A DNA stretch of 33,018 nucleotides. Origin: Methylococcales bacterium (lineage in GTDB: Bacteria > Pseudomonadota > Gammaproteobacteria > Methylococcales > Methylomonadaceae). How positions within the stretch are numbered: position 1 is the first letter of the stretch; the number at the start of each line of letters is the position of its first letter. Positions 25,312-33,018 of this stretch are shown in pieces. The stretch lies in the NCBI GenBank assembly GCA_030693155.1, contig JAUYBJ010000089.1, forward strand, positions 1 through 33,018. The letters run 5' to 3'. The notes beneath the pieces were generated by a model. It saw only the letters and a list, made by a program, of their open reading frames with translations, made no database searches and had not been told where the DNA came from. The position numbers and the translations under genes were made by a program.

Positions 25312-26036
25312 TGGCAACACTTGCAGCGTCTCATATCATAAAGTCTTACAATAACCGTAATGTTGTTAATGGCGTGTCTTTGTACGTTAATACCAGTGAA
25401 GTGGTCGGCTTGCTCGGTCCTAACGGCGCGGGCAAAACCACCAGCTTTTATATGATGGTAGGACTGGTTAAGGCGGATCAAGGGCAGATTACACTGGATA
25501 ATCATGATATAACCCAGCATCCCATGCACTTGCGGGCGCAATTAGGTATCGGTTATTTACCCCAAGAACCGTCCATCTTTCGCAAATTAAGCGTTGCCGA
25601 TAATTTACGCGCCGTGTTACAAATCCGTTCCGATTTAACGCGCGGGCAAATGGAAATGGTCATTGAAGAATTGCTGGAAGAGTTCCACATCACTCGTTTA
25701 CGCAATCAGCAAGCCTCCAGTTTGTCAGGCGGTGAACGGCGAAGACTGGAAATTGCACGTGCCTTAGCGACTAATCCGCAATTTATTTTGCTGGATGAGC
25801 CGTTTGCGGGGGTTGATCCCATTTCAGTAGAAGATATTAAAAAAATCATCGAACATTTGAAATATCGCGGTATCGGCGTACTTATTACCGAACATAATGT
25901 TCGGGAAACTCTGGGTATCTGTGATCGCGCTTACATACTCAATCAGGGTCAAGTTATTGCAGAAGGCGGCGCGGAAGATATTGTCGCTAATGAGCAAGTG
26001 CGCAATGTTTACCTCGGCAATAATTTTAGTATGTAA
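25311..26036 (+). CDS. lptB: LPS export ABC transporter ATPase LptB
   Basis: The 241-residue ATPase powers LPS extraction from the inner membrane with LptF and LptG, whose genes lie elsewhere. Walker A is GPNGAGKTT (36-44), the Q-loop region is [16 protein letters not shown], the ABC signature is [16 protein letters not shown], Walker B is [13 protein letters not shown], and the switch His is in [11 protein letters not shown]. All key residues are present. It follows lptA with a one-base overlap and precedes rpoN by 24 bases, the usual arrangement in gammaproteobacteria. Confidence 0.97.
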   Translation: MATLAASHIIKSYNNRNVVNGVSLYVNTSEVVGLLGPNGAGKTTSFYMMVGLVKADQGQITLDNHDITQHPMHLRAQLGIGYLPQEPSIFRKLSVADNLRAVLQIRSDLTRGQMEMVIEELLEEFHITRLRNQQASSLSGGERRRLEIARALATNPQFILLDEPFAGVDPISVEDIKKIIEHLKYRGIGVLITEHNVRETLGICDRAYILNQGQVIAEGGAEDIVANEQVRNVYLGNNFSM

Positions 26037-26060
26037 CTCACTGATGAAACTAACAGTCAC

Positions 26061-27503
26061 ATGAAGCAATCCTTAAACCTTCGCTTAGGTCAGCAACTCT
26101 CACTAACGCCACAATTACAGCAATCGCTGAAATTGTTGCAAATGTCTACCCTCGATTTACAACAGGAAATCCAGCAGGCACTGGAATCCAATATGATGCT
26201 GGAAATTGAAGAAGACAATAACAGCTTACCGTTTGATACCAGCTTCGAGCAAAAATCCGACAATATCGACTCACAAACCAGCGAAGGTTCACAAACCGAT
26301 ATTCCCGATGAATTACCGATTGATTCTTCATGGGAAGACGTGTATGAAAACGCCCTGCTGCCAGTCGGCAATAGTGAAGATTCACAGGATTTTGAAGCGC
26401 AAAACTGCAAAGTCTCCACCTTGCTGGATCATCTGTTATGGCAACTGGAATTCACCCATTTTTCAGAACGAGACCGCGCCATTGCTATCACCCTGATTGA
26501 TTCCATCAATGAAGATGGTTATCTGCGTGACTCACCTGACGCTATTTTTCAAGGCTTGCAACAACAGCTGGATGATCTTGATTTTGATGAAGTTATGGCG
26601 GTACTGCACTGCATTCAACGCTTTGATCCCGTCGGGGTCGGCACCGAAAATTTAAGTGACTGTTTAGCTGTACAGTTACAACAACTGCCAGACAACATAC
26701 CTTACAAGGCTGAAGCACTGACGATTGTCACTCGGCATTTAGACCTGTTAGCTACGCATGATCAGGAAAAACTCATGCGCGAACTACACCTGAGCGAACA
26801 ACAAACGCGACTCGCTATTGCCTTAATCAGAACCTTGGATCCGAAACCAGGTGCGAAAATACAAAGCTCGGAGAGTGAATACGTCATTCCCGATGTTTAT
26901 GTCAGCAAACAAAATGGACAATGGCAAGCAAGCCTTAATCGAGACATCGCGCCTAAATTGCGTGTTAATCCCTTTTATTCTGCTTTAATTAAAAGAGCGG
27001 ATAACAGCAGCGATAACAACTGCATGAAAAACCATTTACAGGAAGCCAAATGGTTTATTAAAAGTCTGCACAACCGTAACGATACCTTATTGCGCGTAGC
27101 GAAGTGTATCATCGAAAAACAATCAGGATTTCTGGAGCATGGCTCTGTTGCTATGCGTCCTATGATATTAAAAGACATTGCCGACGAACTGGAATTACAC
27201 GAATCGACCATATCGCGCGTCACCACGCAGAAATATATGCACACGCCCAACGGCATCGTGGAATTTAAATACTTTTTTTCCAGTCATGTGGCAACAGAAT
27301 CGGGCGGCGAATGTTCATCTACCGCTATTCGTGCGTTTATTAAAGAATTAATCAGCACCGAAAATTTAGCAAAACCGCTAAGTGATGACAAAATAGCCAC
27401 CCTTTTAAAAGAAAAAGGCATAATTGTTGCCAGAAGAACCGTTGCCAAGTATCGTGAAGCAATGGCAATTTCACCATCCAATCAGAGAAAGCGCGTGTTA
27501 TAA
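26061..27503 (+). CDS. rpoN: RNA polymerase sigma-54 factor
   Basis: The 480-residue sigma factor directs RNA polymerase to -24/-12 promoters with AAA+ activators. Region I (about 1-50) is Gln/Leu-rich, starting MKQSLNLRLGQQLSLTPQLQ. An acidic linker (about 52-115) follows. The core-binding domain runs to about 300, the helix-turn-helix covers PMILKDIADELELHESTISR, and the RpoN box ARRTVAKYRE is at 457-466. All parts are intact. It lies directly after lptB, as in many relatives, and is followed by hpf. I found no convincing sigma-54 promoter in the window. Confidence 0.97.
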   Translation: MKQSLNLRLGQQLSLTPQLQQSLKLLQMSTLDLQQEIQQALESNMMLEIEEDNNSLPFDTSFEQKSDNIDSQTSEGSQTDIPDELPIDSSWEDVYENALLPVGNSEDSQDFEAQNCKVSTLLDHLLWQLEFTHFSERDRAIAITLIDSINEDGYLRDSPDAIFQGLQQQLDDLDFDEVMAVLHCIQRFDPVGVGTENLSDCLAVQLQQLPDNIPYKAEALTIVTRHLDLLATHDQEKLMRELHLSEQQTRLAIALIRTLDPKPGAKIQSSESEYVIPDVYVSKQNGQWQASLNRDIAPKLRVNPFYSALIKRADNSSDNNCMKNHLQEAKWFIKSLHNRNDTLLRVAKCIIEKQSGFLEHGSVAMRPMILKDIADELELHESTISRVTTQKYMHTPNGIVEFKYFFSSHVATESGGECSSTAIRAFIKELISTENLAKPLSDDKIATLLKEKGIIVARRTVAKYREAMAISPSNQRKRVL

Positions 27504-27555
27504 CGCGAACTGAAGCACCACCCATTATTATTATTATTAAAAAAGGAGTACCACC

Positions 27556-27846
27556 ATGCAAGTTATCGTAACCGGTCATCATCTTGAAGTCACCGACGCA
27601 TTAAAAGCGCATATAGATGACAAATTCGCCAAATTAGCGCGTCATTTTGACAAAGTTACAGAAGTACACGTTATTTTAAGCGTAGAAAAGTTAGTTCAAA
27701 AAGCAGAAGCCACACTGCAAATCAGCGGCGCGAAACTGTTCGCAGAAGACCATCAGGAAGATATGTACGCGGCTATTGATGAGATGGTTACCAAATTAGA
27801 CCGTCAAATCACCAAACACAAAGAAAAAACTAACAGCCACCGCTAA
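27556..27846 (+). CDS. hpf: Ribosome hibernation promoting factor, short form
   Basis: The 96-residue protein belongs to the short HPF/YfiA family, which binds the 30S subunit and, with RMF, promotes 100S ribosome dimers in slow growth. It begins MQVIVTGHHLEVTDALKAHI and continues DDKFAKLARHFDKVTEVHVI, then AEATLQISGAKLFAEDHQED and MYAAIDEMVTKLDRQITKHK, all typical. AAAAAAGGAGTACCACC gives a strong ribosome site. It has no C-terminal dimerisation domain of the long form. The next gene is rapZ; ptsN, which usually follows hpf, is missing and a palindromic element lies there. Confidence 0.95.
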   Translation: MQVIVTGHHLEVTDALKAHIDDKFAKLARHFDKVTEVHVILSVEKLVQKAEATLQISGAKLFAEDHQEDMYAAIDEMVTKLDRQITKHKEKTNSHR

Positions 27847-27854
27847 CTTAGCGC

Positions 27855-27954
27855 GTAGGATGGGTAGAGGCAATAGCTGAAACCCATCACACATCACTGA
27901 TGCCAAAAGGTTTCACTGCGTGCTTTACACGTCGCATTAATCTAACCATCCTAC
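27855..27954. repeat. GTAGG...CCTAC palindromic element, copy 4 (100 bp)
   Basis: GTAGGATGGGTAGA (27855-27868) pairs with TCTAACCATCCTAC (27941-27954) with one weak position. GATGGGT (27859-27865) can also pair with ACCCATC (27882-27888), giving the alternate two-hairpin form seen in copies 1 and 3. It fills the gap between hpf and rapZ where ptsN would normally be. Confidence 0.7.
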
Positions 27955-27967
27955 AAACACAAACCCT

Positions 27968-28825
27968 ATGAAACTACTTATTATTAGTGCGTTATCGGGT
28001 GCGGGTAAAAGTACCGCCTTAGATACTCTGGAAGATTGCGGCTATTACTGTATTGACAATCTGCCTGTGACCTTACTGGAAGATTTTATTATTCATGTCG
28101 TACTGGCAGATAAAAAAACCTACCAAAAAACCGCCATCGGCATTGATGCGCGTAATAAAAACGAGAGCCTCAACAATTTTGCCGATTGTCTGGAATTTAT
28201 CCGCAGCAAAGGCATAGAGTGTGACATTATTTTTTTACACGCCGACGAAGCAACCTTATTAAAACGCTATAGCGAAACACGCCGAAAGCATCCCTTGACC
28301 GATGCCAATATTCCGTTAAAAGATGCGTTAAAAATTGAAAAAGCCCTGCTCGAACCCATAGCCCGACACGCCAGTATCGTTATAGATACCAGTCGCACCC
28401 ACTACCATCAATTACGCGAACTCATCAGAGATCAGATTGATGAACGTAATTCCAAACATATTTCCTTACAATTCCAATCCTTCGGCTTTAAAAACGGCAT
28501 TCCGCTGGATGCGAATTTTGTCTTTGATGCGCGAACCCTGCCCAATCCTTACTGGATTCCAGAATTACGCCCGTTCACAGGAAAAGATCAACCCATCATC
28601 GACTATCTGAAAGAAGAGGGTTTGGTGACTGAACTGTTTCAGGATATTGCCCACTTTCTTGAACGCTGGTTACCGCGATTTGATGCCGAAGGACGCAGTT
28701 ATTTAACGGTAGCGATTGGCTGCACAGGCGGGCAACACCGTTCAGTGTATCTTGCCGACGCATTATGCCAGCACTTTAAAAATCCTGAGCTTAATGTCAT
28801 TGTCCGTCACAGAGACTTAAATTAA
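27968..28825 (+). CDS. rapZ: RNase adapter protein RapZ
   Basis: The 285-residue protein has an N-terminal P-loop domain with LIISALSGAGKSTALDTLED (Walker A around 8-16) and DCGYYCIDNLPV. The C-terminal domain has FDARTLPNPYWIPELRPFTG and GCTGGQHRSVYLADALC, the sensor and RNA-binding region. In E. coli RapZ binds glucosamine-6-phosphate, nucleotides and the GlmY/GlmZ RNAs and guides RNase E; here the target RNAs are unknown. It closes the plus-strand block. The usual neighbours ptsN (before) and npr (after) are absent. Confidence 0.95.
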   Translation: MKLLIISALSGAGKSTALDTLEDCGYYCIDNLPVTLLEDFIIHVVLADKKTYQKTAIGIDARNKNESLNNFADCLEFIRSKGIECDIIFLHADEATLLKRYSETRRKHPLTDANIPLKDALKIEKALLEPIARHASIVIDTSRTHYHQLRELIRDQIDERNSKHISLQFQSFGFKNGIPLDANFVFDARTLPNPYWIPELRPFTGKDQPIIDYLKEEGLVTELFQDIAHFLERWLPRFDAEGRSYLTVAIGCTGGQHRSVYLADALCQHFKNPELNVIVRHRDLN

Positions 28826-28833
28826 CGGCAAAT

Positions 28834-28889
28834 CGGAGTCCAATAGCTTCAGCTATTGGCTGGAAAACAGCTAAAGCTGTTTTACTCCG
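28834..28889. repeat. Cloverleaf-like palindrome between rapZ and alr (three-way junction)
   Basis: Stem A, CGGAGT (28834-28839) with ACTCCG (28884-28889), encloses two perfect 8-bp hairpins. One is CCAATAGC-TTCA-GCTATTGG (28840-28859) and the other AAAACAGC-TAAA-GCTGTTTT (28864-28883), joined by CTGG. The alr stop codon lies inside. Placed between convergent genes, it probably terminates both or protects both 3' ends. Confidence 0.85.
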
Positions 28890-29979
28890 CCACAGCCTCT
28901 AGCTGCTTAACCCGCTGTGTAACGCCGCACACTAAAGTATAAGGAATGGTATCGGCACATAACGCGATTTCCTCGACAGGTAAATCCTCGCCCCATAACG
29001 TGACCGCATCCCCCGCTTTAGCATTCGGTTGTGAACCTAAATCCACGGTAATCATATCCATAGACACCCGCCCGATCAGCGGCACGCGCTGCCCATTGAC
29101 CAACACAGGCGTACCGATCCGCGCATAACGCGGATAACCATCGGCATAACCGATTGCCACCACACCCAGTAGAGTATCGCGTTCACACAGCCAACTGCCA
29201 CCGTAGCCCACCGTATCGCCTTTTGTGACGGTTTTAACAGCAATCAAGCGCGAATGTAGGCTCATGATGGGCTTTAACCCCAGTTCCGCACCCGTAGATT
29301 CAGCAAACGGTGAAATGCCATACAACATAATGCCTGGGCGTACCCAATCGCTTATCGCTTGCGGCCACGCCAGAATCCCCGCTGAATTGGCAATACTGCG
29401 CTCATTACCCGCACTTAACGGCAATGTAGCCAAGGTGTCATTAAACAACGCCAGTTGCTTAAGCGTCATCGCATCCTCTACATCATCGGCATTGGCTAAA
29501 TGCGTCATGATATTAATCGGCTGTTTAACAATCGAACACGCGCTTAATTGCTGATAAACCACCTGCAACTCATGCGCCTTAAAACCCAAGCGATTCATGC
29601 CTGTATCCAGTTTCAACCACACCGCTATTTTGTCGCGCTCCGTGTAGGCTTCCAAAATGACCAACTGCGCAAACGAATGCACCAAAGCATCCAAACCATG
29701 CGCCACTAATTCATCCAATTCTTCGGCACAGGTAAAGCCTTCCAATACCGCGATTCTTTTCAGATCCCCTGCCCTGCGCAAACGCACACCTTCATCCACT
29801 CGCGCCACAGCAAAGCCATCGGCATCACTTAACGCCCCCGCCAAGCGCAACATCCCATGCCCATAGGCATTGGCTTTAATCACCGCCATCACCTTGGCAT
29901 TCGGTGCAATCTCACGCACTTTTTGCAGATTATGGCGAGCGGCGGCGACATTCAATACGGCATAAGCGGCTGGAATCAT
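28882..29979 (-). CDS. alr: Alanine racemase
   Basis: The 365-residue PLP enzyme interconverts L- and D-alanine for peptidoglycan synthesis. The N-terminal barrel has the PLP lysine Lys35 in VMAVIKANAYGHG, then the MNRLGF and MTHLANAD motifs. The C-terminal domain has VGYGGSWLCER with the catalytic Tyr, IGYADGYPR and RVSMDMITVDLG. It overlaps dnaB by four bases (ATGA), the dnaB-alr pair common in gammaproteobacteria. Its final codons and TAA lie inside the cloverleaf palindrome. Confidence 0.97.
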   Translation of the reverse strand: MIPAAYAVLNVAAARHNLQKVREIAPNAKVMAVIKANAYGHGMLRLAGALSDADGFAVARVDEGVRLRRAGDLKRIAVLEGFTCAEELDELVAHGLDALVHSFAQLVILEAYTERDKIAVWLKLDTGMNRLGFKAHELQVVYQQLSACSIVKQPINIMTHLANADDVEDAMTLKQLALFNDTLATLPLSAGNERSIANSAGILAWPQAISDWVRPGIMLYGISPFAESTGAELGLKPIMSLHSRLIAVKTVTKGDTVGYGGSWLCERDTLLGVVAIGYADGYPRYARIGTPVLVNGQRVPLIGRVSMDMITVDLGSQPNAKAGDAVTLWGEDLPVEEIALCADTIPYTLVCGVTQRVKQLEAVAE

Positions 29980-31370
29980 TCATACTCCTCATTACTGTAA
30001 GACGGCCCTGAAAAATTTTCAAAGCGGGTATACTGCCCCAAAAAGGTCAAGCGCACCGTCCCCAACGGGCCGTTCCGCTGCTTGCCGATAATCATTTCCG
30101 CAATGCCTTTATCAGGACTGTCTGGGTTATAGACTTCGTCCCGATAGACAAATACAATCAAATCCGCGTCCTGCTCAATCGCGCCCGAATCGCGTAAATC
30201 GGACATCACAGGGCGTTTATTGGGGCGTTGTTCCAGATTCCGATTCAACTGCGATAATGCCACCACAGGCACATTCATTTCTTTCGCCAAGGCTTTCAAA
30301 CCTCTGGAAATATCGGAAATCTGCTGGACACGATTATCGCCACTGCTGGGCGATTGCATCAGCTGCAAATAATCCACCACAATCAAACCTAACTGCCCAT
30401 GCTCACGCGCCACGCGCCGCGATCTGGCGCGTAATTCCGTCGGGCTTAATGCGGGTGTATCATCAATAAATAATTTGGTATTCGCCAGCAAACTAATCGC
30501 CGAGGTTAAACGCGGCCAATCGTCATCTTCCAGTTTACCCGTGCGTACTTTATGCTGGTCGATACGCCCTAACGACGACATCATCCGCATAGTCAGTGCA
30601 TCCCCTGGCATTTCCATACTGAACACCAGCACGGGTTTATCCGATTTTAACGCCACGTTTTCTGCGATATTCATCGCTACAGTGGTTTTGCCCATGGAAG
30701 GCCTGCCTGCAACAATGATTAAATCCGACGGCTGCAAGCCCGAAGTCAACTCATCCAAATCCGTGAATCCCGTACTCGCGCCGGTAATCGAACCTTCTTG
30801 ACCGTATAAACGTTCAATTTTTTCTACGGTTTTCGCTAATAAGGTTTTAATGCCAACAAAACCGCCCTGCCCTTTTTGCCGCTGTTCGGCGATTTTAAAC
30901 ACCTGTCGTTCCGCGTTTTCCAACAAATCAGGAGTTTCGCGTCCGTCGGGATGAAAGGCGGAATCAGTAATCTCGGTGCCGACATGAATCAATTGCCGCA
31001 ACACTGAACGGTCTTTAACAATCTCGGCATAGGCGACAATATTCGCGGCAGTCGGTGTATCTTCCACCAGCATACTCAAATACGGTATACCGCCGATATT
31101 GTCCAGCTCGCCCATGTTACGCAAGGCATCTGACAAGGTAACAATATCAAACGGTGCCTGTTTTTCTGCCAGTTGCTCAATGACACGGAAAATTAATTGA
31201 TGATTGCGGCGATAAAAATCCGCCTCGATAACTTTATCGGCAACACTATCCCACGTTTGATTGTCCATCATCAAACTACCCAGCACAGCTTGCTCGGCCT
31301 GCGTGGAATTAGGCGGCACTTTCAGTTGTTCAACTGAATAATCACGATCGGATGTGTAATTTTCGTACAT
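29976..31370 (-). CDS. dnaB: Replicative DNA helicase DnaB
   Basis: The 464-residue hexameric helicase unwinds DNA at the fork and recruits primase. The N-terminal domain (about 17-115) begins PPNSTQAEQAVLGSLMMDNQ. After the linker, the RecA-like domain has Walker A GRPSMGKTT, Walker B LIVVDYLQLM, and LSQLNRNLEQRPNKRPVMSD with the arginine finger region. No intein is present. The start is ATG 31368-31370. The rpsF-rpsR-rplI genes often found upstream are absent; mtaB diverges instead. Confidence 0.97.
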   Translation of the reverse strand: MYENYTSDRDYSVEQLKVPPNSTQAEQAVLGSLMMDNQTWDSVADKVIEADFYRRNHQLIFRVIEQLAEKQAPFDIVTLSDALRNMGELDNIGGIPYLSMLVEDTPTAANIVAYAEIVKDRSVLRQLIHVGTEITDSAFHPDGRETPDLLENAERQVFKIAEQRQKGQGGFVGIKTLLAKTVEKIERLYGQEGSITGASTGFTDLDELTSGLQPSDLIIVAGRPSMGKTTVAMNIAENVALKSDKPVLVFSMEMPGDALTMRMMSSLGRIDQHKVRTGKLEDDDWPRLTSAISLLANTKLFIDDTPALSPTELRARSRRVAREHGQLGLIVVDYLQLMQSPSSGDNRVQQISDISRGLKALAKEMNVPVVALSQLNRNLEQRPNKRPVMSDLRDSGAIEQDADLIVFVYRDEVYNPDSPDKGIAEMIIGKQRNGPLGTVRLTFLGQYTRFENFSGPSYSNEEYE

Positions 31371-31406
31371 TATGGATTAAATGATAAAAACGGCTTGACC
31401 GAGGAT

Positions 31407-31421
31407 AGACCTGACAGATCT
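31407..31421. repeat. Short palindrome AGACCTG-A-CAGATCT, copy 2
   Basis: The 7-1-7 inverted repeat has one mismatch and lies between the divergent dnaB and mtaB genes, as copy 1 lies between the divergent polA and sugar kinase genes. Confidence 0.45.
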
Positions 31422-31521
31422 AACATTAGTCTTGAAGTTGATAGTGTAAAAGCGGTTCATGATAACGTAAATTTAAGGTCATCGGGTAAAAACAACTCGC
31501 CTCTATAACGCGAAAAAAAGT

Positions 31522-31527
31522 TATAAT
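31522..31527 (+). promoter_or_regulatory. Candidate -10 element of mtaB
   Basis: A perfect TATAAT lies 26 bases before the mtaB ATG, giving an untranslated leader of about 20 bases. No good -35 element is seen at the right distance. Confidence 0.4.
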
Positions 31528-31552
31528 CAATCCCTTTTTTTGCCTTGACATC

Positions 31553-32842
31553 ATGCTAGTACACCTTAAAACCTTAGGCTGCCGCCTTAATGAAGCCGAA
31601 TTGGAAACGTGGGCGCAAGCCTTTCAAAAATCAGGGCATTCCATCACCCAGCAAGCGGAATCCGCTCATCTGATTGTGCTGAATTCCTGCGCGGTCACAG
31701 GCGACGCGTCACGAAAATCACGCCAGTTAATCCGCCGTATTCACCGTGATAATCCACAGGCTAAATTAGTGGTCAGCGGCTGTTATGCGACGCTGAATCA
31801 GCAGGAAGCCGAATCGTTGTTAGGTGTGGATTTAGTAGTCAGCAATAAAGACAAAGATTCGCTGGTTGAAAAAGCCATGACCGAGCTGAACATGAACACC
31901 ATGCCCGCCATGTCCACCGAACCTGCGGAAATATCGCTGTTTACCCGTGGCAGACAACGGGCGTTTGTCAAAGTGCAGGACGGCTGCCGTTACCGTTGTA
32001 CGTTCTGCATCGTCACCGTCGCACGCGGTGATGAAGTCAGTCGCCCTGTACAGGCGGTGATTGAGGAAATCAACGCGCTGCACGCCCAAGGTATCCATGA
32101 AGTTATTTTAACAGGCGTGCATTTAGGCGGTTATGGCAGTGATTTAGGCAATAATTTATCGGATTTGATTAAAGCCATTCTTGCCGACACTGCTATTCCG
32201 CGCTTACGTTTAGGCTCGTTAGAACCGTGGGAATTGCCCGCTGATTTTTTCCAGTTGTTTGATAATCCGCGCTTGATGCCGCATCTGCATTTACCGTTAC
32301 AAAGCGGCTCAGATACTGTATTACGGCGTATGGCTCGCCGCTGTAAAACCGAGGAATTTACCGCTATAGTCGCCCAACTACGCGCTAAAATCCCGCATTT
32401 TAATATCACCACCGATATTATTGTCGGCTTTCCTGCGGAGAGTGAACAAGAATGGCAAGACAGTTTTGCTACTGTACAGCGCATCGGCTTCGGGCATATT
32501 CATATCTTCACTTATTCACGGCGCGAAGGTACAAAAGCCGCGACCCTGCCCGAGCAAATTCATAACGACATTAAAAAACAGCGCAGCCAGCAACTGCATG
32601 AATTAGCCGACACCATGAAACAACAGTTCTGCGTCGCCAATATCGGCAATGAATTTCCTGTGTTATGGGAGGGCTATAAAGAGCCGTTAGCCAATGGTAA
32701 ACAGCGCGTGTTTGGCTATACGCCCAATTATTTGCGCGTGGCGTGTGAGTTGGACGCGGATATAGTTGTTGAAAATCAGACGATTAACACCCGTTTGATA
32801 GCGGTGCAAGATGGATTTATTGTCGGTGAATTGGTGCGCTAA
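31553..32842 (+). CDS. mtaB: tRNA (t6A37) methylthiotransferase MtaB
   Basis: The 429-residue radical-SAM enzyme adds a methylthio group to t6A at position 37 of tRNAs reading ANN codons. The N-terminal UPF0004 domain has Cys10 (KTLGCRLNEAE), Cys46 (NSCAVTGDASRKSRQ) and Cys77 (SGCYAT) for one [4Fe-4S] cluster. The radical-SAM motif DGCRYRCTFC holds Cys145, Cys149 and Cys152. HLPLQSGSD and TDIIVGFPAE are conserved, and a TRAM-like region closes the protein. E. coli has no MtaB, so this gene separates the organism from enterics. No ribosome site precedes ATG 31553. It is a single gene. Confidence 0.93.
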   Translation: MLVHLKTLGCRLNEAELETWAQAFQKSGHSITQQAESAHLIVLNSCAVTGDASRKSRQLIRRIHRDNPQAKLVVSGCYATLNQQEAESLLGVDLVVSNKDKDSLVEKAMTELNMNTMPAMSTEPAEISLFTRGRQRAFVKVQDGCRYRCTFCIVTVARGDEVSRPVQAVIEEINALHAQGIHEVILTGVHLGGYGSDLGNNLSDLIKAILADTAIPRLRLGSLEPWELPADFFQLFDNPRLMPHLHLPLQSGSDTVLRRMARRCKTEEFTAIVAQLRAKIPHFNITTDIIVGFPAESEQEWQDSFATVQRIGFGHIHIFTYSRREGTKAATLPEQIHNDIKKQRSQQLHELADTMKQQFCVANIGNEFPVLWEGYKEPLANGKQRVFGYTPNYLRVACELDADIVVENQTINTRLIAVQDGFIVGELVR

Positions 32843-32877
32843 CACGCCATTAGTTTAGTTATGACGGGGAAAGTTGT

Positions 32878-32892
32878 AGACCTGCGAGGTTT
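32878..32892. repeat. Short palindrome AGACCTGCGAGGTTT, copy 3
   Basis: AGACCT and AGGTTT pair with one wobble around GCG, 36 bases after the mtaB stop. It is related to the motifs at 175 and 31407, and together with T-runs may help end mtaB transcription. Confidence 0.4.
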
Positions 32893-32930
32893 TTAACACC
32901 TTGTATGTTAAACATAAGGCAACATAATGA

Positions 32931-32962
32931 GTTTTGATTAGCTCAGGAGAGCTAATCAAAAC
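32931..32962. repeat. Perfect 14-bp hairpin with AGGA loop
   Basis: GTTTTGATTAGCTC (32931-32944) pairs perfectly with GAGCTAATCAAAAC (32949-32962) around AGGA. No T-run follows. It lies in the gene-free tail (32843-33018), which also holds copy 3 of the AGACCTG palindrome and a weak CCTTG/AAGG hairpin near 32900-32920; no coding frame is seen there. Confidence 0.65.
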
Positions 32963-33018
32963 AGAGGAAAGGTAGACCGATAAGACCTTGGTTTATGAAA
33001 ATAAAACCGTCTGCGAGC

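Noticed and set aside
27524-27540. ATT tandem run before hpf
   Set aside because: A short AT-rich run ahead of a strong ribosome site is common in leaders; it is too short to call a meaningful repeat.
1-33018. CRISPR array, tRNA, rRNA or transposase gene
   Set aside because: No regularly spaced direct repeats, no tRNA-like T-loop with matching stems and no transposase motifs were seen on either strand.

Overview
The window is chromosomal DNA from a Gram-negative gammaproteobacterium. The evidence is the lipopolysaccharide block kdsD-kdsC-lptC-lptA-lptB-rpoN-hpf-rapZ, a dnaB-alr pair, a carA/carB locus, a CreB/CreC/CreD envelope-stress set, an Fnr-type regulator with all four cluster cysteines, and the Na+-NQR maturation factor NqrM. 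The many short palindromic elements and the sugar kinase beside polA would suit a methanotroph (Methylococcales) or a Thiotrichales-like sulfur oxidiser. I cannot settle the genus from sequence alone.

Left part (1-7400): the 5' end of polA (minus) faces a PfkB-family sugar kinase (plus). Then come, on the minus strand, trpC, trpD, a small unknown gene, sbcB (exonuclease I), a two-CBS-domain protein, nqrM and a small exported protein. A tiny lipoprotein gene (plus, 38 codons) diverges from the exported protein. A perfect FNR box lies between them, at about -41 to candidate promoters on both sides. The fnr gene itself is next.

Middle (7400-15900): three overlapping minus-strand genes form a toxin-antitoxin-chaperone (TAC) cassette: RelE/HigB-like toxin, XRE antitoxin with a C-terminal tail, and SecB-like chaperone. 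They lie downstream of carB. carB is separated from carA by about 2.25 kb of AT-rich DNA. This holds a tightly coupled three-gene operon (a predicted dual-OB protein, a DUF488 protein and a DUF4326 protein) plus a 60-residue orphan. This cassette is the best candidate for a poorly described system.

Right-middle (15900-22500), all minus: creD, then an M23 peptidase gene overlapping creB, which overlaps creC. Upstream of these is a HaeII-like restriction-modification pair. Its methyltransferase is intact, but the endonuclease gene is split by a one-base frameshift at the predicted catalytic core.

Right part (22500-33018): the plus-strand kdsD-to-rapZ block makes Kdo precursors, exports LPS, and encodes sigma-54, hibernation factor and RapZ. 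The ptsN gene usually found between hpf and rapZ is missing, and a palindromic element sits there instead. alr and dnaB follow on the minus strand, then mtaB on the plus strand and a structured tail.

Small palindromic elements run through the window. At least four 74-115 bp elements begin GTAGG and end CCTAC and keep a paired-stem architecture although the stem sequences differ. Other hairpins sit exactly at gene ends and supply stop codons. I saw no tRNA, rRNA, CRISPR array or transposase gene.
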